DNA from: a virus
Virus record (IMG/VR): IMGVR_UViG_3300025889_001117
Span: 1 to 21,388 of that record
Length of the DNA: 21,388 nucleotides
Reading direction: 5' to 3' (one strand)
This document shows, piece after piece, positions 1-5,827 of this stretch (its first letter is position 1; each line of letters begins with the position of its first letter). The notes below the pieces were generated by a model. The model was not told where the DNA came from and did not search any database. It worked only from the letters and a program-made list of their open reading frames with translations. The translations under genes and the position numbers were made by a program.

Positions 1-98
1 AACCCGCTTGCATAGTGCCGACTGCTAGCTCAGTCGTGGGGTTGGAGGGATCTTTGGCCGTTTCGTCCCAAACAGAAACGGCCCTCTTACACCAAAAT

Positions 99-446
99 AT
101 GCAAAAAGAAAACGTAACAATCGACACTATTCTTGACTGGTTTAGGGAGGCGGTAAAAACGAGAAATCCTATCTCCGCAAATATTTGGATCGAGAGCAGC
201 TTGAAGCTGAATATCCTTGTTGAAGAGCTAGACGATGCGATTGCTGAAATTGAAGGGGAGATGGCAAGGATTGAGGGGGAGCTGATTGGAGAAGGTGAAA
301 CGGCTGCGGCTGCAAAGAGAATCTCAAAAGGGAAGGTTGCTTATACGGAATATTTGAAAGCGAAAGGGAAGCGGAAACGAATAGAGGAGTTCATCAGACT
401 TTCTAAGAAACAAGCCCAAATCTTAAGCCAGAGGCAGGAGTTTTAA
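99..446 (+). CDS. Helical phage hypothetical protein (start uncertain)
   Basis: The product from the ATG at 99 is about 115 residues, starting MQKENVTIDTILDWFREA. It is almost entirely charged helix: an acidic coiled-coil-like middle (EELDDAIAEIEGEMARIEGEL) and a basic C-terminal half ending in EEFIRLSKKQAQ. I recognise the general pattern, small helical proteins near the regulatory end of phage genomes, but no function. The frame stays open to the left edge, so the gene could be 5'-partial or start at GTG 15. I prefer ATG 99 because its AAAAT-ATG context matches most starts here and because residues before it look like low-complexity filler. It is followed after one base by the winged-helix gene, so the two are probably co-transcribed. 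Confidence 0.6.
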   Translation: MQKENVTIDTILDWFREAVKTRNPISANIWIESSLKLNILVEELDDAIAEIEGEMARIEGELIGEGETAAAAKRISKGKVAYTEYLKAKGKRKRIEEFIRLSKKQAQILSQRQEF

Positions 447-447
447 T

Positions 448-765
448 ATGTACCCTTCGACAGCCGGCTACAAAAAGGAAGGAACGAGCAAAGAAGCAGC
501 ATTAAGCATTGACGCTTCTACCCTAAGAGCAAAGGCTCTACAGGTTATTGCTTCTTCTCAGGGTTTAACCGCGGATGAGGTGGCTGAAAAGATGAATATG
601 TCCGTCCTTTCTATCAGACCAAGAGTAACGGAATTAAAACGAATGGGGAGGATAGAAGAAACGGGCGTTACAAGAAAGAACCAGAGTGGGAGGAATGCGG
701 CGGTCTATCGGATCAGGGCCGTAGAGGGTCAATTGCAAATGTTTAGTCTTAAACAGCAATTTTAG
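448..765 (+). CDS. Winged-helix DNA-binding protein
   Basis: This is a 105-residue protein. Residues about 27-95 form a winged-helix pattern: a helix (LRAKALQVIASS), then GLTADEVAEKMNMS, a recognition-type helix (VLSIRPRVTELKRMGRI) and a hairpin wing (ETGVTRKNQSGRNAAVYRI). The family includes many phage and bacterial transcription or replication-adjacent regulators, so a DNA-binding role is a fair inference but the target is unknown. The start is ATG in the context TTTTAAT-ATG with no Shine-Dalgarno. Its TAG stop (763-765) overlaps the first two bases of the tRNA-Trp gene, so tRNA 5' processing would cut through the stop codon. The protein could autoregulate the downstream tRNA and rtcB genes. 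Confidence 0.82.
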   Translation: MYPSTAGYKKEGTSKEAALSIDASTLRAKALQVIASSQGLTADEVAEKMNMSVLSIRPRVTELKRMGRIEETGVTRKNQSGRNAAVYRIRAVEGQLQMFSLKQQF

Positions 766-837
766 GGGTGTAGTGTAACGGCAACACGGAGGCCTCCAAA
801 ACCTCAAAAGCAGGTTCGAATCCTGCCGCCCCTGCCA
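764..837 (+). tRNA. tRNA-Trp (anticodon CCA)
   Basis: A full cloverleaf can be drawn. Acceptor AGGGGTG (764-770) pairs with CGCCCCT (827-833), with one T-G wobble. The D arm is GTGT/ACAC with G780 G781 in the loop. The anticodon stem is 789-793/801-805 with loop CTCCAAA and anticodon CCA at 796-798. The variable loop is four A. The T arm is GCAGG/CCTGC with loop TTCGAAT. Discriminator G834 is right for bacterial tRNA-Trp, and CCA (835-837) is encoded. One flaw is the C793-A801 mismatch closing the anticodon loop, where E. coli tRNA-Trp has U-A. The gene overlaps the stop of the preceding gene by two bases and ends eight bases before rtcB. Confidence 0.95.
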
Positions 838-844
838 AAAATAT

Positions 845-2023
845 ATGCACATCGTAAACGACAAGCTCATCACGTTCATTGATCCGTCCGACATCGAGCC
901 TGAGGCAATGCAGCAGCTCAAAAACACGGCCAGCTTACCATTCATCTATCATCACGTCGCAGCCATGCCGGACTGCCATTTCGGTATGGGTGCCACAGTA
1001 GGCTCTGTGATCGCTACAAAGGGGGCCATCATGCCGGCTGCTGTGGGGGTTGATATTGGGTGCGGGATGATCGCCGTGAAGACCAAATTCAAAGCATCAG
1101 AGCTGCCGGACGACCTGAAATCAATCCGCGTTGGTCTTGAACGCAGGGTGCCGCTTGGGGCCGGTGGGCGGAACAGCAAGATGACAGACACCGCATTGAA
1201 GCGGGCAGAGAATCTTCTCCGAAGGGCAAAAGATTATTACTCAGAGCTTGATAAGAAATGGGATCTTGCCCTTGGTTCACTTGGATCGGGTAATCATTTC
1301 ATCGAGATCTGCCTTGATGAGAATGATCAGGTCTGGTGTGTTTTACATTCCGGCTCGCGTGGAATTGGAAACAAACTTGCGCAGATGCATATCAAAACCG
1401 CACAAAAGCTCATGGAGGATTATTTCATCAGTTTGCCGGATCAAGACCTTGCTTACCTGATTGAGAATACGCCTGAATTTCGGGCTTATATCGAAGATCT
1501 TTTATGGGCGCAGGATTTTGCCTTGTTTAATCGTGAAGAGATGATGGATCGAGCCATGACAGAGCTTAGCTATACCATGTACGGGGAGAACGGACACCAG
1601 CATGAAATCGAGTTAGAGCGGATCAACTGCCACCACAACTTCACGCAGCTTGAAAATCACATGGGGCAGAATGTCTGGATTACGAGAAAGGGTGCAATTC
1701 AGATGCGAAAAGGTCAGCTTGGAGTTATCCCAGGTTCTATGGGAACCAGAAGCTATGTCGTTTCAGGGCTTGAGAATGTCGCGAGCTTCCACTCAGCTCC
1801 ACACGGCGCAGGACGCAGAATGTCACGCAAAAAGGCAAGAGAATCGTTCTCAGTTGAAGACCTCATTGAGCAGACAAAGGGCGTTGAGTGTAGGAAAGAC
1901 GCTGCGCTCCTTGATGAGATTCCTGCCGCTTATAAAGACATTGATCAGGTCATGGAAAACAGCAAAGAGCTTGTTGAGATCAAGCACGTTTTACGCCAGA
2001 TCGTGAACGTAAAGGGAAGCTGA
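845..2023 (+). CDS. rtcB: RtcB-family RNA-splicing ligase
   Basis: RtcB joins RNA 2',3'-cyclic phosphate or 3'-phosphate ends to 5'-OH ends, using GTP and manganese through a histidine-GMP intermediate. It repairs tRNAs cut by anticodon nucleases. The product is 392 residues, close to the 408 of E. coli RtcB. The expected active-site residues are present: D70 and C73 in GVDIGCGM, N150/H151 in GSGNHF, H168 in VLHSGSRG, the NCHHNF histidines at 263-264, PGSMG at 296-300, the guanylylated histidine H320 in HGAGR, and the C-terminal lysine in VNVKG. It should be active. It lies eight bases after tRNA-Trp, suggesting co-transcription and a role in tRNA repair against host nucleases. No archease or RtcA is encoded here. 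The start ATG follows AAATAT with no Shine-Dalgarno. Confidence 0.96.
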   Translation: MHIVNDKLITFIDPSDIEPEAMQQLKNTASLPFIYHHVAAMPDCHFGMGATVGSVIATKGAIMPAAVGVDIGCGMIAVKTKFKASELPDDLKSIRVGLERRVPLGAGGRNSKMTDTALKRAENLLRRAKDYYSELDKKWDLALGSLGSGNHFIEICLDENDQVWCVLHSGSRGIGNKLAQMHIKTAQKLMEDYFISLPDQDLAYLIENTPEFRAYIEDLLWAQDFALFNREEMMDRAMTELSYTMYGENGHQHEIELERINCHHNFTQLENHMGQNVWITRKGAIQMRKGQLGVIPGSMGTRSYVVSGLENVASFHSAPHGAGRRMSRKKARESFSVEDLIEQTKGVECRKDAALLDEIPAAYKDIDQVMENSKELVEIKHVLRQIVNVKGS

Positions 2024-2037
2024 TTGAGGTCAAAAAC

Positions 2038-2403
2038 ATGACAAAAACACAAAGAAAAAACCTCGATAAACATCTAAGAGAAGCCTGCTTCGCCAGAGAC
2101 GGCTACCGGTGCGTGCGGTGCGGAAGAACGGATTCTTTGGCCCCAAGCCACATCTATCCCAAAGGAAAGTATCCAAGCATGCGCTACGTCTTGGAGAATG
2201 TCAAAACCCTCTGTTACGGCTGCCACATTCACTTCTGGCACAAAAGCCCAATAGAGGCTTGGGAGTGGATCAAGACAGCCTTACCAGCGGCTAGGCTGAA
2301 ACGCCTTAAAAAGCTATCCCAGACGAATACAGGCCTGAAAAAAGTCTACGTTTACGAACAAATAAAATCTGAGTTAGAGGCAGCGAAGGAAATGTTCATA
2401 TGA
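2038..2403 (+). CDS. HNH endonuclease-like protein
   Basis: This is a 121-residue protein with a zinc-bound HNH (beta-beta-alpha metal) nuclease core. CVRCG gives C25 and C28, SHI gives H38, N54 lies in LENVKTL, and CYGCH gives C59, C62 and H63. The order H-N-H with two CXXC knuckles is the standard layout, and the layout also resembles phage NinG-type recombination nucleases. It has no LAGLIDADG or intron-associated DNA-binding domain; the C-terminal third is a basic helical tail. Roles in the family include DNA nicking, recombination and homing, and I cannot tell which applies. It begins 14 bases after rtcB and its last codons overlap the next gene (ATATGA), so translation is coupled. It may be a free-standing homing gene. 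Confidence 0.8.
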   Translation: MTKTQRKNLDKHLREACFARDGYRCVRCGRTDSLAPSHIYPKGKYPSMRYVLENVKTLCYGCHIHFWHKSPIEAWEWIKTALPAARLKRLKKLSQTNTGLKKVYVYEQIKSELEAAKEMFI

Positions 2404-2729
2404 AAACCAAAATCTACATCACAGAGCACGCAAAAGAGAGGATCGCCAGACGGTTGGGGACGCGCCCGGACAAACACGGAAAAATGGCCAGGAAAGCTCT
2501 TTTGAGCAACGAAAGAGTGCCCATCAAGTATGCTCATCGATTCATCAAACAAGAAGGGCGGGTATACAGGTTCTTCTCTGGTTGTGTTTTTATCTTTGAT
2601 CCAAAGGGACCGTCCGGTTATGCACTTGTCACGGTGGTAAATCCCAAAATGGGAGACGGTTTACTTGAAGCCCTTGACAAAAACAAAAAGAGGGTCGACC
2701 AAGAATTGAGTTCTGAAAAACTGCTATAG
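2400..2729 (+). CDS. Small hypothetical protein, possible BrnT/RelE-like fold
   Basis: This is a 109-residue protein starting MKTKIYITEHAKERIARRLG. The pattern is an N-terminal strand, then H..ER..RR in a helix, a linker, and two or three C-terminal strands (RVYRFFSGCVFIFDP, YALVTVVNP). It is common in small phage and bacterial proteins and is reminiscent of DUF4258/BrnT/RelE-like RNase toxins. That is only a pattern-level resemblance, so I assign no function. No antitoxin partner is evident next to it. The start overlaps the HNH stop by four bases. The last 60 bases coincide with a promoter-like module that recurs before the portal gene. Confidence 0.7.
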   Translation: MKTKIYITEHAKERIARRLGTRPDKHGKMARKALLSNERVPIKYAHRFIKQEGRVYRFFSGCVFIFDPKGPSGYALVTVVNPKMGDGLLEALDKNKKRVDQELSSEKLL

Positions 2730-2730
2730 T
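2674..2730 (+). promoter_or_regulatory. Promoter-like module, copy 1
   Basis: It contains TTGACA (2674-2679), TCGACCAAGAA (2695-2705) and an extended -10, TGCTATAGT (2722-2730). All three blocks recur at exactly the same spacing at 7888-7944. The 45-base gap between TTGACA and the -10 is too long for one sigma-70 promoter, so TTGACA may be an activator site or part of an overlapping promoter. It overlaps the end of the preceding gene. The predicted start, near 2737, falls at the base of the following terminator hairpin. Confidence 0.5.
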
Positions 2731-2739
2731 ACAGATAGG

Positions 2740-2780
2740 CCGTGCTTTCGACACAACGTCGGGCGCGGTTTTGTTTTTTT
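2740..2780 (+). terminator. Intrinsic terminator after the rtcB-HNH operon
   Basis: CCGTGCT (2740-2746) and CGAC (2749-2752) pair with GTCG and GGCGCGG (2758-2768) around the loop ACAAC. TTTTGTTTTTTT (2769-2780) follows directly. This is a textbook rho-independent terminator with a two-base bulge. It ends transcripts of the 5' cassette and would also lie at the very 5' end of any RNA started at the promoter-like module just upstream. Confidence 0.8.
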
Positions 2781-2811
2781 GTGGGGACTTAAAACGCGCA
2801 CAGATTACGTT

Positions 2812-2950
2812 ATAGCCTGATCCATTCTTGGGCTATCTCGATACTGTGTTGCTGAGGAGTAATCCACCTCAAAACGAGCCGGCGTAAATCCGGTGAATGG
2901 CTGCCCCTTGCTATCAGCTCTGTCTGGATTATCAGAGACGCGAGGGGCTG
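2812..2950 (+). ncRNA. Candidate structured RNA or leader upstream of clpP
   Basis: This interval has no credible gene on either strand and holds a chain of perfect small stems. ATAGCC (2812-2817) pairs with GGCTAT (2831-2836). CTCG (2837-2840) pairs with CGAG (2875-2878), enclosing TGAGG/CCTCA (2853-2857/2867-2871). CCGG pairs with CCGG (2879-2882/2890-2893). GCCCCT (2903-2908) pairs with AGGGGC (2943-2948), enclosing CTCTG/CAGAG (2918-2922/2933-2937). I do not recognise a known RNA family. It lies between a terminator and the ClpP start at 2970, so a 5' leader or small RNA is possible. Confidence 0.4.
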
Positions 2951-2969
2951 AAAATAAAACATCAAACAC

Positions 2970-3539
2970 ATGAATCGACCTAAAACAAATTTCGGCCAGA
3001 CACAAGAGACAGACCAGAAAAAACAAATGATTGAACGGGGAATTATCCTGATCAATCAAAACTTCACGGATGATTTACTGGATTACGCGTACTTCGCTAT
3101 CCACCAGATCATGGAGAACCGGTATCTGGACAGCATCAAGGTTTATATCAACAGCAATGGCGGGCAGGTATCAACCCTATTCCCGCTTTATGATCTTTTA
3201 ATCAGCGCAGGAAAGCAGAAACCGGTTGAAACCTACATCACAGGGAAAGCCTATAGCGCAGGCGCAATTCTCGCCTTAGCAGGAGGAAAACGCTTCGCGC
3301 ATAAGCACAGCATGATTCTGCTGCACGAGGTTTCAGACAATTTCGGATACCAGAAAAACACGCAAATTCAGCACGAGGCAGAATGGATCAACCAAATCAA
3401 CGAATCTCTTAAGCAAATCATCAAGGACCGGACAAAGATGACAACCGCCCAAATAGAGCAATACATGGGAAGCAATACAGACATTTTCATCACAGCGCAA
3501 CAGGCCAAGAAATACGGGATTATCACACAAATTATCTAA
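2970..3539 (+). CDS. ClpP-like serine protease
   Basis: This is a 189-residue member of the ClpP/crotonase-fold proteases. The Ser-His-Asp triad is intact: S96 in the nucleophile elbow GKAYSAGAIL (usual family pattern GxASSMGA), H119 in MILLHEV, and D171 in NTDIFIT before the typical TAQQAKKYGII ending. The oxyanion strand YINSNGGQV (59-67) is also clear. The N-terminal about 20 residues are polar and may be a flexible segment. In phages this family often serves as the prohead (capsid maturation) protease. Here it is not between portal and capsid genes but 3.5 kb before terL, so a separate role, such as degrading or redirecting host proteins, is also possible. Hairpin-rich non-coding intervals flank it on both sides. 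No cognate ATPase is encoded here. Confidence 0.88.
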   Translation: MNRPKTNFGQTQETDQKKQMIERGIILINQNFTDDLLDYAYFAIHQIMENRYLDSIKVYINSNGGQVSTLFPLYDLLISAGKQKPVETYITGKAYSAGAILALAGGKRFAHKHSMILLHEVSDNFGYQKNTQIQHEAEWINQINESLKQIIKDRTKMTTAQIEQYMGSNTDIFITAQQAKKYGIITQII

Positions 3540-3551
3540 TATCTTAACCGT

Positions 3552-3652
3552 TCTGTGCCTTCTTCCGCCGCGAGGCGGTTTACAACCTATCCGTATCCCT
3601 GAGTGTAACCTGCAACGGGTATGGTCCACTTGGGGGCGGAATAAGGCGCAGA
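3552..3652 (+). ncRNA. Candidate structured RNA switch between clpP and next gene
   Basis: TCTGTGCCTTCTTCCGCC (3552-3569) pairs with GGCGGAATAAGGCGCAGA (3635-3652). Of 18 positions, 17 pair, including one wobble, and one is a mismatch. Inside, CCGTATCC (3591-3598) pairs with GGGTATGG (3617-3624). The segment CCGCC (3565-3569) can instead pair locally with GGCGG (3574-3578) around a GCGA tetraloop. The two folds exclude each other. The long stem ends nine bases before the ATG at 3661, so it could control the downstream gene, or it could be an independent small RNA or a 3' end stabiliser for clpP mRNA. I recognise no known family. Confidence 0.5.
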
Positions 3653-3660
3653 CCACATCT

Positions 3661-4068
3661 ATGCCAATGGCACCAAAAGAAGAGGCCAAGCAAGAACCAA
3701 AAGACTACCGAGCTATCGCTAAGAAGCAGAAGATCGAAGAACTCGAACGCCAGGTGATTGACGATGAGAAACAGCTCATGGTGGCAGACTATCTTGAGCA
3801 GATTGTTGTTCCGGAACAAGAAGAAGAGCTTGACGGAATGAAAAAGGATTTAGCTGAGGTTGAATCCAAACGCCAGTCCCTTGAGCTCAGCCACAAGAAA
3901 GAAGATCGCGAAACAAAAAAACAGCTCAGAGAAGACGCTCAGAAGCTGAGCATCGAGATTACAAAACTTGAGGGGGTAATTGAAGATTCTAAGAAGAAAA
4001 TTCCGCTTGGAAGGGAAGCGGCAGCAAAACGCCGAAGACAGCTTGAGTTCTTCAAGAAGAATTTCTAA
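3661..4068 (+). CDS. Charged coiled-coil protein
   Basis: This 135-residue protein is almost entirely Glu, Lys, Gln and Arg-rich helix with heptad-like spacing. Examples are KKQKIEELERQVIDDEKQL near residues 22-40 and KKQLREDAQKLSIEITKLEG near 83-102. It has no cysteine, signal peptide or membrane segment. It precedes a group of small genes and the terminase small subunit, so a packaging- or assembly-related accessory is possible, but no family was recognised. The start ATG follows CACATCT without a Shine-Dalgarno and lies just downstream of the long stem described at 3552-3652. Confidence 0.75.
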   Translation: MPMAPKEEAKQEPKDYRAIAKKQKIEELERQVIDDEKQLMVADYLEQIVVPEQEEELDGMKKDLAEVESKRQSLELSHKKEDRETKKQLREDAQKLSIEITKLEGVIEDSKKKIPLGREAAAKRRRQLEFFKKNF

Positions 4069-4073
4069 ATGGT

Positions 4074-4211
4074 ATGGAAATCAAACCACCAGAAGCAAAA
4101 CCAGATCATCATAAATCCTGCGAGTGCGAGAAGTGCTTGATTCAAGAGCTAGTAAGTTTACAGGACAGAAAGACATATATTTTGCGACGCTTAGGGTGGA
4201 CGAATTGGTGA
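4074..4211 (+). CDS. 45-residue cysteine-motif mini-protein
   Basis: The small open frame starts MEIKPPEAKPDHHKSCECEKC and ends WTNW. HHKSCECEKC holds two histidines and three cysteines within ten residues and could bind zinc. The rest is a short basic helix (LIQELVSLQDRKTYILRRLG). It begins five bases after the coiled-coil gene stop and ends two bases before the next start, which fits the packing of the neighbourhood. An alternative ATG at 4069 in another frame gives only 23 residues. No function can be named. Confidence 0.6.
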   Translation: MEIKPPEAKPDHHKSCECEKCLIQELVSLQDRKTYILRRLGWTNW

Positions 4212-4213
4212 TT

Positions 4214-4393
4214 ATGCCTGAAGTAAAAGCCACAAAACCTCAGCCAATCATTAAAAGAGTACAGGTGCTGATGCGGCCCCACATAATAGAAGACGAGCTT
4301 GTTTGTTATTACAGGGGCGTATTCGATAAGCCAGTAACCATGAGGAGCGGTGAAACGCTAGAGGTAGAAATGACTTATGTCCAAGAAGACTGA
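4214..4393 (+). CDS. 59-residue hypothetical protein
   Basis: The protein begins MPEVKATKPQPIIKRVQVLM and ends in EVEMTYVQED. It appears to be a small all-beta protein, with strands around IIKRVQVLMRP, LVCYYRGVF and ETLEVEMTYV. The same frame extends upstream to a GTG at 4124, but ATG 4214 is chosen because the 45-residue gene ends two bases before it and the extension would overlap that gene. Its 3' end overlaps the terminase small subunit gene by 17 bases, suggesting coupled translation. Function is unknown. Confidence 0.6.
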   Translation: MPEVKATKPQPIIKRVQVLMRPHIIEDELVCYYRGVFDKPVTMRSGETLEVEMTYVQED

Positions 4394-4811
4394 AAAACCA
4401 AAAGAAACAAAGAAAAAGAAGCTCAGCCTCAGGCAAGAGAGATTCTGTCAGCTCTATGTATCAAAGGACTTTTTCGGTAATGGAACTCAGGCTTATATCG
4501 AGGCTTACGAGCCAGATCAAAGCAAGAAGAACTGGTATAACACCGCCAGAGCCGTTGCTAGTGAGATGTTAACAAGACCTAGCATTTATAACCGAATAAA
4601 TGAACTACTAGACGACGCGGGCTTTAACGACGCAAACGCAGATAAGCAGCTTCTATTCGTCATAAATCAGCACGCCGACATCAAGGCGAAGAGAGCCGCC
4701 ATCGCTGACTACAACAAACTAAAGCAAAGAATCACTGACAAGGTTGAACACACCCTTTCTCCGGAACTCGTTGAAGCCCTAAACAAGGTTCAGAAAGTCC
4801 TAAATGACTGA
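4377..4811 (+). CDS. terS: Terminase small subunit
   Basis: The 144-residue protein has a lysine-rich N-terminus (residues 2-17), then LSLRQERFCQLYVSKDFFGN, the typical opening of terminase small subunits. The TQAYIEAY segment and helix-turn-helix region follow, up to about residue 75. The C-terminal part (ADKQLLFVINQHADIKAKRAAI..YNKLKQRI) is helical and suits oligomerisation. The small subunit binds phage DNA at the packaging site and hands it to the large subunit. The large subunit lies 1.6 kb downstream, separated by several tiny genes, which is further than usual. The start overlaps the previous gene. A packaging site would be expected nearby but none could be identified by eye. Confidence 0.85.
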   Translation: MSKKTEKPKETKKKKLSLRQERFCQLYVSKDFFGNGTQAYIEAYEPDQSKKNWYNTARAVASEMLTRPSIYNRINELLDDAGFNDANADKQLLFVINQHADIKAKRAAIADYNKLKQRITDKVEHTLSPELVEALNKVQKVLND

Positions 4812-4813
4812 TT

Positions 4814-4930
4814 ATGTGTGACCAGTGCAGCAAGCGATCTGTTGGCGTGATTATCCGCGGGAAGCTCCGACTGTGCATAGGATGCTTCACGACTTGGAGT
4901 AAAGAGGACGAACAAACCTTTAACCATTGA
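4814..4930 (+). CDS. 38-residue double-CXXC zinc-ribbon-like mini-protein
   Basis: The product starts MCDQCSKRSVGVIIRGKL, continues with LCIGCF and ends with a polar tail. CDQC (residues 2-5) and CIGC (21-24) are separated by a basic beta-hairpin-like segment, the classic shape of a zinc ribbon or knuckle. It starts two bases after the terS stop and ends six bases before the next gene, so it is in phase with the operon layout. The role is unknown; a nucleic-acid or protein-binding accessory is plausible. Confidence 0.6.
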   Translation: MCDQCSKRSVGVIIRGKLRLCIGCFTTWSKEDEQTFNH

Positions 4931-4936
4931 GACCCT

Positions 4937-5479
4937 ATGACCTACGCCCAATTCAAAGAGCATCTAAAAAAGCACGGCGTGACGAAAGCGAGAACGACTC
5001 AAGAGTTTCGCACCGTTCCAGCAGGAACAGAGCTACTGTTCGCCTCATACGAGGAAGGTATTTCTTCTTATGACGAAGATACAGGCAACACGGAGGAATA
5101 CAATTTTGATCATCAATGGGCCTGGAACAACTATCTAGGCGAGTTCATCCTTGTTGACCCTGGCTTTCCCTACGACGATTACCCTTTTGACATTAAGGTG
5201 GGAGACCTCGTTGACATCAGCCCGAACATGAAGAACCATCCTCACTTTGCTTGGTGGCAAGAAAAGAAACAGGAAATGGCTGGCGCGTGTGGTTTAGAGG
5301 TGAGATGGAGTTCCTTTGCAGAATATATTGTTTACACCGAAGACAAATCAGAGTGGTTCTATATTCCCTGCATCTACGTCCGCAAGCATATCCCAAAACC
5401 AGAGGAGACGGTGGAGATGACGGTGGCGGAGATTGAGAAGAAGCTGGGCGTGAAGAACCTTAAAATCGTCAAAGAATAG
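4937..5479 (+). CDS. Hypothetical acidic phage protein
   Basis: This is a 180-residue protein. Its N-terminus (MTYAQFKEHLKKHGVT) is a basic helix. The middle is acidic and aromatic-rich, with beta-like segments (EFILVDPGFP, DIKVGDLVDIS, EYIVYTEDKSEWFYIP). The ending is MTVAEIEKKLGVKNLKIVKE, a tail I associate with small phage hypothetical proteins. I know no function. The strand-rich middle that mentions DLVDIS and a tyrosine/tryptophan-rich edge could be an SH3-like fold, but this is a guess. The ATG follows GACCCT and has no Shine-Dalgarno. Two bases separate it from the next gene (TAG-AT-ATG). Confidence 0.7.
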   Translation: MTYAQFKEHLKKHGVTKARTTQEFRTVPAGTELLFASYEEGISSYDEDTGNTEEYNFDHQWAWNNYLGEFILVDPGFPYDDYPFDIKVGDLVDISPNMKNHPHFAWWQEKKQEMAGACGLEVRWSSFAEYIVYTEDKSEWFYIPCIYVRKHIPKPEETVEMTVAEIEKKLGVKNLKIVKE

Positions 5480-5481
5480 AT

Positions 5482-5655
5482 ATGCAAGACCTAACGTTAT
5501 TCGCAGGAGTGTTCTTGGTGGTGTGGCCTGTTATTCTTCTGTTCTTCCTGCCAGCGGGTGTCTTTTTTGACGATGACACAGATCCTCTTAAATGGCTGGT
5601 AATCGCTTCTGCTTTCCCCGCCCTCGGAGTGGGCCTAATCGCAATATCTTTATAA
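5482..5655 (+). CDS. 57-residue two-segment membrane protein (holin candidate)
   Basis: Residues about 5-24 (TLFAGVFLVVWPVILLFFLP) and 38-57 are hydrophobic enough to span the membrane. They are separated by an acidic turn, DDDTDP. Size and layout resemble small class II-type phage holins, but many phage membrane mini-proteins look alike and no lysin gene lies beside it. The start fits the TAG-AT-ATG junction used repeatedly in this phage. It ends seven bases before a second membrane mini-gene, and the pair may act together. Confidence 0.6.
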   Translation: MQDLTLFAGVFLVVWPVILLFFLPAGVFFDDDTDPLKWLVIASAFPALGVGLIAISL

Positions 5656-5662
5656 AGACCCT

Positions 5663-5827
5663 ATGAAAAAATCAACTCAAATCTGGCTGTACGGGCTGGC
5701 CATTTATTTCTTCGCTGGTGTTATTACCGTGGTGCAGGAACACAGCTTTATCGCATCCCTCGGCCTTACCTTCCTTTTGGCGATGTGGGCCGTATTCGTT
5801 GCCGAAAAATTAAGCGGAGAATTATGA
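5663..5827 (+). CDS. 54-residue two-segment membrane protein
   Basis: The protein starts MKKSTQIWLYGL. A basic N-terminus leads into a hydrophobic stretch (residues 7-25), a short QEHS turn, and a second hydrophobic stretch (30-48) ending in AEKLSGEL. It is a helical hairpin with both ends probably cytoplasmic. It could be a holin, a holin partner or a superinfection-type membrane protein. The stop overlaps the next start (ATGA at 5824-5827), which supports it as a real gene. The GACCCT-ATG context is the same as at 4937. Confidence 0.6.
   Translation: MKKSTQIWLYGLAIYFFAGVITVVQEHSFIASLGLTFLLAMWAVFVAEKLSGEL

Noticed and set aside
764-2023. Genetic-code reassignment (TGA read as Trp or Gly) in view of the phage tRNA-Trp
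   Set aside because: The anticodon is CCA, which reads only UGG. TGA is used as a normal stop, for example at the ends of rtcB and HNH and in ATGA overlaps.
2038-2950. HNH plus nearby structured interval as an IscB-type RNA-guided nuclease
   Set aside because: The HNH protein is 121 residues and lacks RuvC motifs or a bridge helix, so only the adjacency remains.
2805-3059. Minus-strand frames across the clpP leader
   Set aside because: They overlap the clpP start and the stem-loop interval and lack a ribosome site. The interval is better explained as structured RNA.
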